From Streptomyces panaciradicis (GTDB lineage: Bacteria > Actinomycetota > Actinomycetes > Streptomycetales > Streptomycetaceae), in the NCBI RefSeq assembly GCF_023516615.1, contig NZ_JAMGBF010000050.1:54348-118347 (forward strand): DNA of 64,000 nucleotides. The letters run 5' to 3'. Under the pieces are notes generated by a model, which was not told the DNA's origin, did no database searches, and saw only the letters and a program-made list of their open reading frames with translations. Every line of letters starts with the position of its first letter. Position 1 is the first letter of the stretch. Position numbers and translations under genes: made by a program. Below, piece by piece: positions 28,201 to 36,853 of this stretch.

Positions 28201-28798
28201 CGGGCGAACCCACGCAGGCCTCGTCGTCACCGTCTACGACCCCGTCTCGCGCCGCGAACGCTCCATGTTCTCCAACTTCCTGAGCTACCACCGCCTGCTC
28301 GACCGCATGGTCACCCCCGTGCCCGTCAACAAGTACGCCTACTTCGCAGCGCGACGCACCCTGCCTGGCATCGTGCTGGCGCTGCTTCACGACGCCGCCC
28401 GTGACCCCGCGCTGAAGCCACCACCGGAAGGAGCCGACTACTCCAAAGACTTCAAGCGCTGGTGGAGCGCCCAACGACCACTTCTCGACCCCTGGCTGGA
28501 ACGACGCATCCCAGCCTGCTACCGCGAGCGTGTGGAGGGCGTCAACGGGCGCGGCCTGGAGAACGACCTCGTTGCGCGGATCATGGACACCTGGCGGCAG
28601 GAGGAACGCCCCAACCTCAACAAGGGCGCAGAGGAAAAGCGCACCGCCTACCTGTTCCTCCAACAGCCGCTCACCAGCTTCCGCGACATCGACAAGAGCA
28701 CAGCGTTCCAGTCACTGACCAGCAGCCAGGACGCCTTCAAAGCGCTCGCCACCAACACTGCCGACAGCAAGGGGGGCGAGGATGAACCGCAGCCGTAG
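25238..28798 (+). CDS. drmA: DrmA-like helicase of DISARM
   Basis: This 1186-residue SF2 helicase is the motor of the DISARM core. It has Walker A AGGGKTEAYLG at about residue 500, a DEMH box (QDEMHLL) near residue 740, motif III GASAT near 778, and motif VI QVTARAGR near 983. A zinc ribbon, CPYC with CAAC, lies around residues 625-650. The long N-terminal region has no motif I can name. The GTG at 25238 overlaps the previous stop codon and has an excellent CAGGAGG ribosome site. Its end overlaps drmB by 17 bases, so expression is probably coupled. In DISARM, DrmA loads on DNA together with DrmB. Confidence 0.85.
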   Translation: MNDARNNPLAPHPDSAADNQRETVLIDHLTQVLADRLADRSGAPHKPPWTPRDHVVVGVLPAVAVPPQQPPAPDEATADPGRRPVESLRGTQAPPVLALDFRVGTAPGRRTAQLAVHCRFALYLEDIASYAEHMEYLRGDEDPSGAQARPGELLGVWRRHDVHVPDLVIEVPLGEGDLDPHALSEAQQVLDRAVRRAVDAHFARPEARRPLTAGPQSRQGRRRRNVLPAEAMADEEAFHRHVAALLDRDTAPCAPQLVLSAHAQALDGGDHLIRVSLHNQSDTAQSDWQDLSVYDCRFAVFPGDGISIVPQRFHLAPRDYRLEELAEVIGRGTGCAAVPHGSGLRTETLPIHVQRTVVPRQAGVRHPRWRELADDPTPILDSVEVAMARYAREFAAACRAAQQLPHHKAIEADRAQFDDEARRFGLGRECLDLDPDLKHAFRLANEVFARVNDGRPYDSWRLFQLVYIVSHLPALAVREHPQRTDLRAELDHTDVLWFPAGGGKTEAYLGLILTALFYDRLRGKHAGVTAWLRFPLRMLSVQQLDRTLRMLIAAEELRVERRIGSPHDDPFALGYLAGGTGSPNDLHWDGGWWRGWETEAAATRAGTFAEDHLRDRLVITCPYCERDSVRLRLDIDAVRLHHECAACQRILPLHVSDVEVYRTLPAIVISTVDKLTGHSWFPEFTAFQHGPKHRCAEHGYFSFPRFGVCSAGPDHCTAPKGGYPAARPIKDPVPALTVQDEMHLLKEELGAFNAHYEGMIAELQSGAGSGLPSKVLGASATIEQYQDQLRQLYGRRPRAFPAPGWTLGESFYTTTRPDFRRVHIGVLPHKRRKADVAAIVQGELLTEIARLQEEPKALRERLALHGLPDSDLPRLLFPYEVSLAYVNSKQHGTQLDEELGQLSDDLQHAGLDRVEHAVLTGEVPVPDLAAAIARVQREHLDTPRGERLRALVGTSVLSHGVDLERLNLLVLAGMPPTAADYIQVTARAGRTHAGLVVTVYDPVSRRERSMFSNFLSYHRLLDRMVTPVPVNKYAYFAARRTLPGIVLALLHDAARDPALKPPPEGADYSKDFKRWWSAQRPLLDPWLERRIPACYRERVEGVNGRGLENDLVARIMDTWRQEERPNLNKGAEEKRTAYLFLQQPLTSFRDIDKSTAFQSLTSSQDAFKALATNTADSKGGEDEPQP

Positions 28799-30596
28799 CC
28801 AGGCCATGACCGCCTTCCTGCCCGGTGCGGTCTTCCGCCACGAACAGCGGCTGCGAGGCAGGGTCCAGGCAGTCGACGGGGACGTGGTCAAAAAACTCAA
28901 CGAAGACGTCATCTATGACGAAATCTCCCGCTACCTGGAGCGCTGGAGCGAAGACGCCAGAGCCGCCCTGCCCGTGCCGCAGGGCCGACTGCGGCAGAAT
29001 TTCGTCCTGGTCAGTCCCGACCTCGTCCGCTTCGAGGTGTTCCCGCTCGTCCTCGAATGCGTCCGCCGCTCCTGCCGCCGTGTGCGCACCTACGCGAAGG
29101 CCCAGCAACTCGCGGCCGACCCCCGGTGCCGCACCTGCAGCGCACCGCTGCGGCAACTCCCGTACTTCAACGCGCACAACTGCGGACGCATCCGCCCCAT
29201 GTACGTGCCCAAGTGCCGTGTTCCCGCGCACGGCTACGACCACATCGTGTTTGAGAACACGGGAAGCTTCGTCACCGCCCTCTGGCGCTGCGTCGGCCCA
29301 GGCTGCGGCGGCGCGAAGCTCCAGGGCACCTCGCAGTCCCCCTGCGGCTGCGAATGGAAGGACGCCGCCGGCCGAGCCATGATGCGGGCAAGGACGTTCA
29401 ACGACACCCGCGCCTACCAGGTCCACGCCCTCCAACTCGTCAACATCGACAACTCCGAGTTCCGGCAGTACCAACGCCACCCCCAGCGCGGCCGGATCGC
29501 GGCCGCCCACTACCTCAACCTGATCGACTCCACGGCCCAGGGCCTCGGCGACGCCGCCCAGACCGTCACGGTGCCACGCCTGTCCCCGCAGGAATGGCAG
29601 CAAAAAGAACAACAACTGCGCCAGATCAACATGGGGGAGGAGGCAATCGAGCAGATCCGCAGAATGATGGGCCCCGAGGAGAGCGGCCTGGCTGCTCTGC
29701 CCAGTACGGACGCCGACAACGCGCGGTGGGAACTGCTCGGTGCAGACCGCCCCTTCGTGGAACGCGCAGCCGTCTTCGACCCCGCCCAGATCCAGCGCAT
29801 TACCCTCGACGACCAGTGTGCACGCTTCGCCGAGCTCCAGGACCGGCTGGCCCAGCAGACCACGGAACGCGCCCGCGAGCAGGCCCGCACCCTGGGGATC
29901 GCGGAGATCGCCGTCACCTGGGAGTTCCCCGTAGCCCGAGTCGCCTTCGGCTACACCAGAGAAGAGCACGAGCCCGAACGGGGCGTCCTGACCGGCTTCC
30001 ACAACAAGTACCACCACGACGGAAAGTACCCGGTCTACGTCGCAGCATCAGACACCGAAGCCCTCCTGGTCACCTTCTCCGCACGTTCCGTCCTGTCATT
30101 CCTGAACGCCAAAGGACTCACCGCCGGGGTGGCCGAAGACGAATCGGCGGCCCGCCGGCGGCTGCTGGAACTGTTCACGGACCAGGACGACCCGGAAGCC
30201 GCCCGCGCGGCAGCAACCGTGCACACGGTCATCCACACCCTCGGCCACCTCCTGCTTCGCTCCCTGGACGACGGCCAAGTAGGACTGGCCGAGAACACGC
30301 TCGCCGAATGGGTCGTCACGAAGGCACTCACCGTCGCCATCTACGCCGACAACGTCCGTGAATTCACCCTCGGATCACTGTGGACCCTGCTCAGCAACCG
30401 CGTGCTCAGCTGGCTGGAGAGCACCGCCGACTCCGTGCTCAGCTGCGAGAACGACCCGCTGTGCCATCAGTCCTCACCACGATGCTGCGAACGCTGCGTC
30501 TACCTCACCTTCGGCTGCCAGCTGTTCAACGACGACCTCGACCGGGGCCTCGCCGCAGAGTTCCTCCGCCACACCGCCGCCTCGAGCCACACATGA
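28782..30596 (+). CDS. drmB: DrmB-like DUF1998 protein of DISARM
   Basis: This 604-residue protein carries the DUF1998 signature in its last 150 residues: HTLGHLLLRSL, then SCENDPLC and CCERCVYLTFGC. It also has an N-terminal set of cysteines (CRTC, CGRI, CVGPGC, CGCEW, about residues 110-190) that should bind zinc. DUF1998 proteins work with SF2 helicases, and in DISARM DrmB forms a complex with DrmA that opens when it meets DNA ends. The ATG lies inside the drmA reading frame, 17 bases before its stop, and the gene's own stop overlaps the drmC start in ATGA. The length and domain order match known DrmB proteins. Confidence 0.85.
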   Translation: MNRSRSQAMTAFLPGAVFRHEQRLRGRVQAVDGDVVKKLNEDVIYDEISRYLERWSEDARAALPVPQGRLRQNFVLVSPDLVRFEVFPLVLECVRRSCRRVRTYAKAQQLAADPRCRTCSAPLRQLPYFNAHNCGRIRPMYVPKCRVPAHGYDHIVFENTGSFVTALWRCVGPGCGGAKLQGTSQSPCGCEWKDAAGRAMMRARTFNDTRAYQVHALQLVNIDNSEFRQYQRHPQRGRIAAAHYLNLIDSTAQGLGDAAQTVTVPRLSPQEWQQKEQQLRQINMGEEAIEQIRRMMGPEESGLAALPSTDADNARWELLGADRPFVERAAVFDPAQIQRITLDDQCARFAELQDRLAQQTTERAREQARTLGIAEIAVTWEFPVARVAFGYTREEHEPERGVLTGFHNKYHHDGKYPVYVAASDTEALLVTFSARSVLSFLNAKGLTAGVAEDESAARRRLLELFTDQDDPEAARAAATVHTVIHTLGHLLLRSLDDGQVGLAENTLAEWVVTKALTVAIYADNVREFTLGSLWTLLSNRVLSWLESTADSVLSCENDPLCHQSSPRCCERCVYLTFGCQLFNDDLDRGLAAEFLRHTAASSHT

Positions 30597-31657
30597 CCGA
30601 CGAACTGCGACCGCTGGTCCCGCTCGCCCAGCTCCTGGAGCGCCTCGCGGGCAGCTACGCGGCAGCCGCCGAATGGACACGGGAGATCGCCAGAGCCGAC
30701 ACCCTTGACGCCCTCCGCGTCCACGGGGTCGCAGACGATCACGCTACCGCCGTACGCCAGCTCGCCGCCGAGTGCGGCCTACTGGGCTCAGGCCGGCACG
30801 CAGGGCTCGTCCCTGCCCGCCTCTCCCAACTCCAGGTGCTCCTGGACGTCCTGGACGGCCTTGACCCACCGCCCGCAGCACCACCATCCGAGCGCCCCCT
30901 GGTGTTCACCACCCCCCGAGCCGCCGCCCACCTCGTAGCGCCCCCCGTCCGACGCCTGGACCTGCTAGTCCAGGACGTCATCGCCGGAGCCAACAGCGAA
31001 CTCCACATCGGCGGCCCCTTCTGGAACCGCCACGGCTGCGACCTACTGCGCGAGGTCCTGCTGCCCGCCGTCGCCGAGCGCCAGGTCGCCGTCCACTTCT
31101 ACGCCCACGACCCGAGCAGCCGGGCCCAACCCCTGACCGACCTCGTCAAAGACTGCGCCGACTACGGAAGAACGTCCTTGTACTGGTGGACCGGGGCCAA
31201 CCCCGGCATCATGCACGCCAAGTTCGTGGTCGCCGACCGCGCCACCGGCTACTTCGGCAGCGCGAACCTGTCCTCCCTCGGTCTTCAAGAGCACTTCGAG
31301 ATCGGCATGGAACTGGGAAGAACCCAGGCATCCTCACTGGTGGACCTGTGCACCCGGCTGCGCCAGGAAGGCTTCTTCGCCCAGGTCACCGAGGGACCGG
31401 GACGCGCACCGGACCCGCCCGTGTTCGTAGAGACCGCCGACGGGAAACGCCGCTTCGGCCAGTTGCGATCCTGGCACACCACCAGGGACGGCCGCCGTGA
31501 AGCGGACGTGCTGTGCCGCCTCTCGGACGACGCTCCGCGGCCGGCCAGGGTCCGCGTCGATGAGAGCCGCATTAGGCTCTTTCCCGGGGTCGACTACGCC
31601 AACGTGCCGGCAGACGGCGCTCGTGCGGGCGACGGCGAAACCGGATCCACCGGGTAG
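30593..31657 (+). CDS. drmC: DrmC-like phospholipase D-fold protein of DISARM
   Basis: This 354-residue protein has one clear HKD-type site: H-A-K-F-V-V-A-D followed by GSANLSSLGL (about residues 207-230), the hallmark of the phospholipase D/nuclease superfamily. A single site per chain suggests it dimerises to build the active centre, as small PLD-fold nucleases do. It is the last gene of the drm operon, coupled to drmB through an ATGA overlap. DrmC is the core DISARM gene that is sometimes dispensable. The N-terminal 100 residues form a helical region and the C-terminal 90 a small beta-rich extension. It ends just before the transposition genes, which face it. Confidence 0.85.
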   Translation: MTDELRPLVPLAQLLERLAGSYAAAAEWTREIARADTLDALRVHGVADDHATAVRQLAAECGLLGSGRHAGLVPARLSQLQVLLDVLDGLDPPPAAPPSERPLVFTTPRAAAHLVAPPVRRLDLLVQDVIAGANSELHIGGPFWNRHGCDLLREVLLPAVAERQVAVHFYAHDPSSRAQPLTDLVKDCADYGRTSLYWWTGANPGIMHAKFVVADRATGYFGSANLSSLGLQEHFEIGMELGRTQASSLVDLCTRLRQEGFFAQVTEGPGRAPDPPVFVETADGKRRFGQLRSWHTTRDGRREADVLCRLSDDAPRPARVRVDESRIRLFPGVDYANVPADGARAGDGETGSTG

Positions 31658-31663
31658 TTCATG

Positions 31664-31800
31664 ACACGAGGCGAACGGCCCGCTGCCCGCCATGTTTCAG
31701 GGTCGAGCGGGGCCGTTGCGGCGTCGATCTCCTCCAGCGCGATCCGCAAGCAGCCGCAACGCTTTCGGATCGCGATGACGGTGGCGGCGGTGGAGGCCGG
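31664..31800 (-). pseudogene. remnant of a second TnsC-like 3' end
   Basis: Read on the minus strand, this stretch gives STAATVIAI and, after a short gap, ALEEIDAATAPLDPETWRAA. The first part matches the VISTAAVIAI near the C-terminus of the neighbouring TnsC, and the DNA around 31768-31797 repeats the DNA at 31898-31925. There is no start codon and no room for the AAA core, so it looks like the tail of an older or rearranged copy of the gene. Confidence 0.45.
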
Positions 31801-31806
31801 CCGGCT

Positions 31807-32961
31807 TCACCGCTCGCCTGCGGCTGGTTGCCAGGGGCCGAGCTGGGCTGTCGCTGCTTTGAGCTCTTTCTCGGTGATGTTCTCGCTGCCGCTGTGGATC
31901 GCGATGACGGCGGCGGTGGAGATGACGTAGGTGAGGGCTTTGAAGTAGCCGCCGGTGAGCTGGTGCAGTTGGGCGGCGTGCTTGCTGAGGGCGTTTTCCT
32001 CGAGCCGGTACAGGCTCAAGTCAGCCTCGAAGCTAGCCAGTACGCGCCGGAACATCTCCTGTTCCTCGGCCTTGGGGCCCAGGGGCAGGGGGTGCAGCCA
32101 GGTCACGGGCAGCAGCGCGGTGGGGGAGGGCGAGACGGGATCCGCCGGGCGGCCCGCCTGTTCGAGCCGTACCCGGTTCTCCGCGCTGACCCGGGTCAGG
32201 TCCTGGGCCAGGATGCGGGCCTGGTGCAGGAGGTGGCTGGCGCCGGTGCCGCAGAAGATGAGCGAGATGCCCAGCTTGTCGCGCAGGTAGTCGAAGTAGG
32301 GCAGCACGTTGGCCAGTTGCTGTGGCGAGGACCGGTCGATGTCGTCGACGAGCAGCAGACGGGTCTGCGCCGTCTCCAGGACGTAGTTGACCGACAGGGT
32401 CACATCCTGGTGCCTGCGCATCTCCAGGACTTCCGTGAGGCTCTTCGGCTCGGGGTTGAGACCCAGGTAGGAGCCGATCTCCCAGATCCAGTTCACCCTC
32501 GGCTCCGGGTCCGCGGGGGTGGTGATGTGCACCACCGGGATCGTGTTGGGCTGCCGGCCGTTCGTGGCGACTTCGATCTCCTGCTGGGCGGTGCGTCCGA
32601 TCGCCCGCAGCAGGCAGGTCTTGCCAGTGCCCGCGGGCCCGTCGATGACATGGTCCATCAGGCCCTCACGGCTCCCGCTGTTGCGGTGGACCGCCTCGAC
32701 GACCGTCTTCTGCATGTGCGTCATCGCGTCGGTGGGCACCATCCGCAGGTGCCGGTGGTAGGCGATGGCCTGTTCGTCCGTCTTCCTGTCCTCGGTGGGA
32801 CTGGTGCCTGCCGCCAGGACGGGCGGGTTCACCTCCTCGTCGACGAAGTGGGTCCAGCCGGTGAGCTGGAACAGCGGCAGAGGCCGCATCGGGGTGTCCC
32901 TCAGCTGCTGGCGCAGGCGGGCTTCACGCTTGTCACGCAGTTCGACGGATGCCTTCATCAC
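31807..32961 (-). CDS. tnsC: TnsC/TniB-like AAA+ transposition regulator
   Basis: This 384-residue AAA+ ATPase has Walker A GPAGTGKT at 108-115 and Walker B LLLVDDIDR near 205. It fits the TniB/TnsC family, which forms filaments on target DNA and couples target choice to the transposase. A sensor-type FCGTG lies downstream of Walker B. The N-terminal 80 residues may contact TniQ or TnsB. It is the last gene of the tnsA-tnsB-tnsC series on the minus strand, 121 bases after tnsB. Downstream the DISARM genes end convergently. No TniQ gene follows it directly, which is unusual; one lies 20 kb away. Confidence 0.85.
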   Translation of the reverse strand: MMKASVELRDKREARLRQQLRDTPMRPLPLFQLTGWTHFVDEEVNPPVLAAGTSPTEDRKTDEQAIAYHRHLRMVPTDAMTHMQKTVVEAVHRNSGSREGLMDHVIDGPAGTGKTCLLRAIGRTAQQEIEVATNGRQPNTIPVVHITTPADPEPRVNWIWEIGSYLGLNPEPKSLTEVLEMRRHQDVTLSVNYVLETAQTRLLLVDDIDRSSPQQLANVLPYFDYLRDKLGISLIFCGTGASHLLHQARILAQDLTRVSAENRVRLEQAGRPADPVSPSPTALLPVTWLHPLPLGPKAEEQEMFRRVLASFEADLSLYRLEENALSKHAAQLHQLTGGYFKALTYVISTAAVIAIHSGSENITEKELKAATAQLGPWQPAAGER

Positions 32962-33082
32962 GCTTCTCCCTCATCACGGTTCCTGCCTCGACACCGCGGA
33001 CCGGCCCCGGGCCGGAGGACGCATCCGGCCCCCGCGGGGGCCGGATGCGGCTGCGTCGTTCACGGCCCCTGCCCCAGGTCGC

Positions 33083-35434
33083 CTACACATCCCATACGTC
33101 GTTCTCGGCCTCGTCATCGTCCGGATTGGGGTCGTCGAGGAGCTCTGCGTCGACGACCTCGTCTACAGATGCCGGTGCTTCGGCCGTGAGGGCCTGCGGC
33201 CCGCTGCCGTCGCCGTCGTCGGGGAAGAGCGCTGCGAGCGGATGCGGAGCCAGCCCGCTGCCCGAAGTCGGCCCCACGTCGTTGCTGCCCGCGGGCAGCA
33301 ACGACGTGGCGGGTGCTGAGGGGGGTGCCATGGGGGAGATGGGCAGCGCCGGGTAGGGCCGCAGGGTCGACAGGTCGAACTCCTCCAGACCCGCGTACGG
33401 GTCCTGGGACGGCTGCTCCGTCTCCAACTCCAGCCCCTGGAAGGGCGGTTCGGCCCCGGTGCGCTTGGGCGGCGGCCTGCGACTGCGACGACGCCGGTCG
33501 CGCTGCGCCAGGGACAGGGCGATCGCCTCCTCGTCCTGCTTGCTGCCGCCGGCCGCCAGGTGCCGCTCTGCGTGTTCCTGCCACATGTCTGCGGTCCACG
33601 GATCGTGCAGCAGGTGCCGCAGCCGGAAGTCGCAGGTCACCCAGGTGCCGGCGGTGTGGTCGTACAGCCACACCCGCTCGGGGTGGTACGGGTTGAAGCG
33701 GCATTCCCACTGGTCGCCTCGGCCGGGCAGTTTCGAGCCGCCGCGCAGAAGGATCTCGCGGTAGTGACCGGCGTCCTGCGCGATGGGCTGATAGATCCGA
33801 TAATCGATCATGAAGCCGCCCTTGCCGGGGCGGACCCACTGCCGCAGCAGGAAGGAGCGGTTCTCGGCAGGGGAGAGCGGCACCGCCCGGTAGCCGCTGC
33901 GGGCCACCTGGACCGCATACATCTCGTTGGGCGACAGCACGACGTGGGGACGGAACGGGTCACGCAGCCCCGCGTCGGGGGTCTGCTGGTACTCGAGCGC
34001 CACCCACTCCTGGGCCATCTGCTGGAGCTCGGCAATCGTGTACAGCGGCATCCGGTCGATGCCGCGGCCGCGTTTCTTGTGGCTGCGGCCCTGCCAGCCG
34101 TGCGTCACGTGCTGACTGAAGCGGTGCGCGAGGGTGACGAAGAAGTGTTCGGGGAGCGGTTTGTCGGTCGGGGTCTTCTTGCGCGCCGGGCGGCGGGCGA
34201 TGCGCAGCCGGTCGCAGACCTCGGTGAAGTGCTCGCTCACATAGGGGCTGCCCTGGTCGTAGATGATCAGCTCGGGGCGGATGACCGGGCGGGCGGCGGT
34301 GGCCTCGGTGAACCGCTCGTCCGCGGCCCGCAGCGCCCCGAACGGCAGACTGGAGGCGGCGGCCGCACTGAGCGGGTCCCAGCCGGGCATCACCGGCCAG
34401 GGCGCGAATGCCTGGGCCAGCATCAGGGTCAGGTCGATCGCCCGGGTCGCCTGGCCCGCCTGCCCGCTCTCGGCGTCCCGGGGGCGGCTTGGCGTGATCA
34501 TCAACGCACACACGGTGTGGTTGGCCACATCGATGAGCGAGGTCAGCTCCGTCGCGGTGGGCCGGCCGTCGTCGCCGCGGGCCAGGATCCGCAGCGGCGT
34601 GGTGTCGGTCTGGGTCACCTGTCCCGGCCGCAGCACGACCTCGCGCCCGCCATGGGGCAGCGGCGGGGTGGAGGCCAGGGCGGCCCGGGACCGTGTCGGC
34701 TGGCCCAGGGCATCGGCCAGGCCGGACTCCTTCATCCGCAGGTAGAAGGTGGAACGGGAGGGCAGCAGAGCCGCCACGCCAGCCGAGCCGAGTTCCTTGG
34801 CGTACCGCGAGTGCAGCAGGTCCTCGACTTCCTCGCGGATCACGTCGATGGTCACATCCGACGCGTGGGCCCGCCGGGCCACCACCTCCTGCATGGCGGA
34901 CAGGCACCGCGGATCGGTGAAGCCACCCGGCCGTTTCTCCCGCCCTGCGGGCAGCAGCACAACCGGGTTCTCCCCGGCCGCTTTCCACTTGCGCCGCTTG
35001 TCGGCGAGGGTGTGAGCGGAGCAGCGGATGCCGTCGGCGGCCAGCCGCGCCGACATCGCGGCGCACCGCTGGGCCAGCGTCGTGTCCGGCCCGAATCCCC
35101 GCGCATGCTCGCTTCGGCCCGGCGCCAGACCGGTATCGATCTCCACCATGCGGGCCTGCCACAGCTCGGCCTCCTCCTGCCCCTCCAGCCGCCCTCGCCC
35201 CTCAAGTGCCGCCCCGCCCGCGGCCGGTGCCGCACCGCCGCTGACAACAGCGAAATCCTCCGCGCTCACCAGCCACCGGAAGGACACCGCCCGGGGCGCC
35301 TCCGCGCCGTCCTGCGGCACCAGCGTGACCAGCGGCCCCTGCCACTCCGCCACCTCCCACTCGCGCTGGTGCCAGCGCACCAGCGCCCCGATGGATAGCG
35401 ATCCCGCAGACCGGCCCTCGTCTGTTCCCGCCAT
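33083..35434 (-). CDS. tnsB: TnsB-like DDE transposase
   Basis: This 783-residue protein is a Mu/Tn7-type integrase that joins transposon ends to target DNA. Its rve-fold core holds a catalytic triad: Asp in TQTDTTPL (about residue 278), Asp in IIYDQGS (about 392) and Glu in PLPEHFF (about 428). DNA-binding helices precede the core and a beta-barrel-like region and acidic tail follow. The ATG at 35434 follows GGAGGA; the longer frame upstream overlaps tnsA and was rejected. It lies 17 bases after tnsA, so the two are almost surely co-transcribed. The tail contains an AATSLLPAGSNDV segment whose DNA recurs about 60 bases on, a small internal repeat. It should bind repeated sites at the element ends. 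Confidence 0.85.
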   Translation of the reverse strand: MAGTDEGRSAGSLSIGALVRWHQREWEVAEWQGPLVTLVPQDGAEAPRAVSFRWLVSAEDFAVVSGGAAPAAGGAALEGRGRLEGQEEAELWQARMVEIDTGLAPGRSEHARGFGPDTTLAQRCAAMSARLAADGIRCSAHTLADKRRKWKAAGENPVVLLPAGREKRPGGFTDPRCLSAMQEVVARRAHASDVTIDVIREEVEDLLHSRYAKELGSAGVAALLPSRSTFYLRMKESGLADALGQPTRSRAALASTPPLPHGGREVVLRPGQVTQTDTTPLRILARGDDGRPTATELTSLIDVANHTVCALMITPSRPRDAESGQAGQATRAIDLTLMLAQAFAPWPVMPGWDPLSAAAASSLPFGALRAADERFTEATAARPVIRPELIIYDQGSPYVSEHFTEVCDRLRIARRPARKKTPTDKPLPEHFFVTLAHRFSQHVTHGWQGRSHKKRGRGIDRMPLYTIAELQQMAQEWVALEYQQTPDAGLRDPFRPHVVLSPNEMYAVQVARSGYRAVPLSPAENRSFLLRQWVRPGKGGFMIDYRIYQPIAQDAGHYREILLRGGSKLPGRGDQWECRFNPYHPERVWLYDHTAGTWVTCDFRLRHLLHDPWTADMWQEHAERHLAAGGSKQDEEAIALSLAQRDRRRRSRRPPPKRTGAEPPFQGLELETEQPSQDPYAGLEEFDLSTLRPYPALPISPMAPPSAPATSLLPAGSNDVGPTSGSGLAPHPLAALFPDDGDGSGPQALTAEAPASVDEVVDAELLDDPNPDDDEAENDVWDV

Positions 35435-35451
35435 GCGCTCCTCCCGGTCGT

Positions 35452-36210
35452 TCAGGCCGTCCAGGCCATGGCATCGGGCAGCAGCGGATACGCGGTATCG
35501 AACAGCAGCCGCCGTTGCCAGAGCATCCGGTAGGCGAGGTCCAGCCCGGTCAGCTCGTCCAGTCCGCTCGCCGCCACCCCCGCCCGCAGACCCGTCGGCT
35601 GCCTGAACGCCTCCAGCAGCGCCTGTCCTTGGCCCTCCTCGTCGCCTTCGGGGAAGCGGTAGCCCGCCAGCCACCCGAGATTGCGCGCGCGCACCCCCGA
35701 CGGCTCGCGGACCTGCCGCACCCGCCACCCTGCCGGCCGGGCCACCTCCTCAAGTACCTGAAGCCGCGCCGCGGGCAGGCTCTCCTGGCCGGACGGCTTC
35801 AGCACCAGCACCTCACGTACACCATCGGCCGTGCGCGCCAGGAAATCGGGGCGCCAGCGGCGAAGGCGGCCTCCTGCCCGCCACCGCAGTTCCACCGGGC
35901 CGGCACTGAACGCCGCCCAGGCCGGCTCGAAGTCCAGTTCCACCGCCAGCCGCCACTGCCGCAGGCTGCCGCACACCACGGTCGCCTCCCGGGTCGCCAC
36001 CGGCCAGTAGGTGATGATGCCCCTGCGGCCCCGATAGGGCACCGGCTCGCTCACCGGCCCGAATTCCTCCAGCGCCACGCCCTGAAGCCCGTCCGCGGTG
36101 CACGAGTACACCGGCCCGTACGGCTCGCGGTACAAAGCCACGACACCCTGGCCCGCCTTCGGCACGGCCTCGCCTTCCAGCAGTCCGCCGGCGACCTCCA
36201 CCGCACTCAT
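35452..36210 (-). CDS. tnsA: TnsA-like endonuclease
   Basis: This 252-residue protein fits the TnsA role of cutting the 5' strands at the transposon ends, so that transposition is cut-and-paste. A PD-(D/E)xK pattern is visible: glutamates in VELDFEPAW, the aspartate in RRWRPDFLA and the lysine in VLVLKPSG (about residues 120-165). The lysine sits in VLKP rather than the common QxK. The ATG at 36210 follows GGGGGTGGGC. It heads the tnsA-tnsB-tnsC operon. In Tn7-like elements an end usually lies just upstream of tnsA, which here means the gene-free 36.2-36.85 kb stretch, with cargo on the tnsC side. Confidence 0.75.
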   Translation of the reverse strand: MSAVEVAGGLLEGEAVPKAGQGVVALYREPYGPVYSCTADGLQGVALEEFGPVSEPVPYRGRRGIITYWPVATREATVVCGSLRQWRLAVELDFEPAWAAFSAGPVELRWRAGGRLRRWRPDFLARTADGVREVLVLKPSGQESLPAARLQVLEEVARPAGWRVRQVREPSGVRARNLGWLAGYRFPEGDEEGQGQALLEAFRQPTGLRAGVAASGLDELTGLDLAYRMLWQRRLLFDTAYPLLPDAMAWTA

Positions 36211-36853
36211 GCCCACCCCCTGCCGTGCCGCCGCACGGCCCCGCAGACCTGTCCGCCCGTCAACTCCTGCATCTTCGGTCCCTGGCCGTGCGCCCAGCCG
36301 GCCCACACCGCAGCCCGGTACCCCCATGCTGCTGTGCGCCGCGCCGCGAGAACTTCCCCGCCCGCCGGATACGCCTGAAAGGGTGAATACGGTGGTGACA
36401 AGGAAGTCGGGCACCCCCTTCCCGCGCGGACCACGGCGTCCTGCGCGCCGCCTTGGCTGTTGAACTCGCCCGCCACGCGGCCCGGTTCGGCCCGCTGAAC
36501 ATCCGCTGCATCGATCAGTCCCAGGAAGGGGAGGGAGCGAGGAGACCCACCGCGGCCCGCCGGGATCCGATCACCGGTGGGGGAAGGACCCTGGCGCCGC
36601 CAACCGGCCCCGGCACCCCGCGTCCGGGGCGACGGGTATCCGGCAGCTGCCGGGCCAGGACGCACCAGACCGTCTGCGCCTCCGGCCGACGAGCGGTGTC
36701 CGCACCACGGCGATCCGCGGGGACGGTCCGCGTGACGAACAGGCTCGCGGTTCCCGCCTTCGGGCATGTTGCCTGGCGGGCCTGAGACGGCAGGTGTATG
36801 CAGGCAGGAAGCCTGGGACCGTCCGTTCCAGGCGGGTCGGGGGTGGTGAGCTG
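36211..36853. other. 643-base stretch without a supported gene, candidate transposon end
   Basis: Neither strand holds a gene with a good start. A plus-strand run of well-biased codons around 36428-36535 (VLRAALAVELARHAARF...) may be a remnant. Two sites, at about 36510-36525 and 36565-36585, read on the minus strand as ACTGATCGA and GGTGATCGG, loosely like the core of the TAGTGATC repeats at 3.7 and 17.8 kb but inverted. That is weak evidence for an element end. Confidence 0.3.

Noticed and set aside
31807..36210. CRISPR-associated transposon
   Set aside because: No cas gene and no repeat-spacer array is visible in the window.
36794..36853. Longer start for the sigma-like gene
   Set aside because: The first 20 residues are basic and low in complexity, and the GTG at 36854 has the better ribosome site. 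The choice is not certain.
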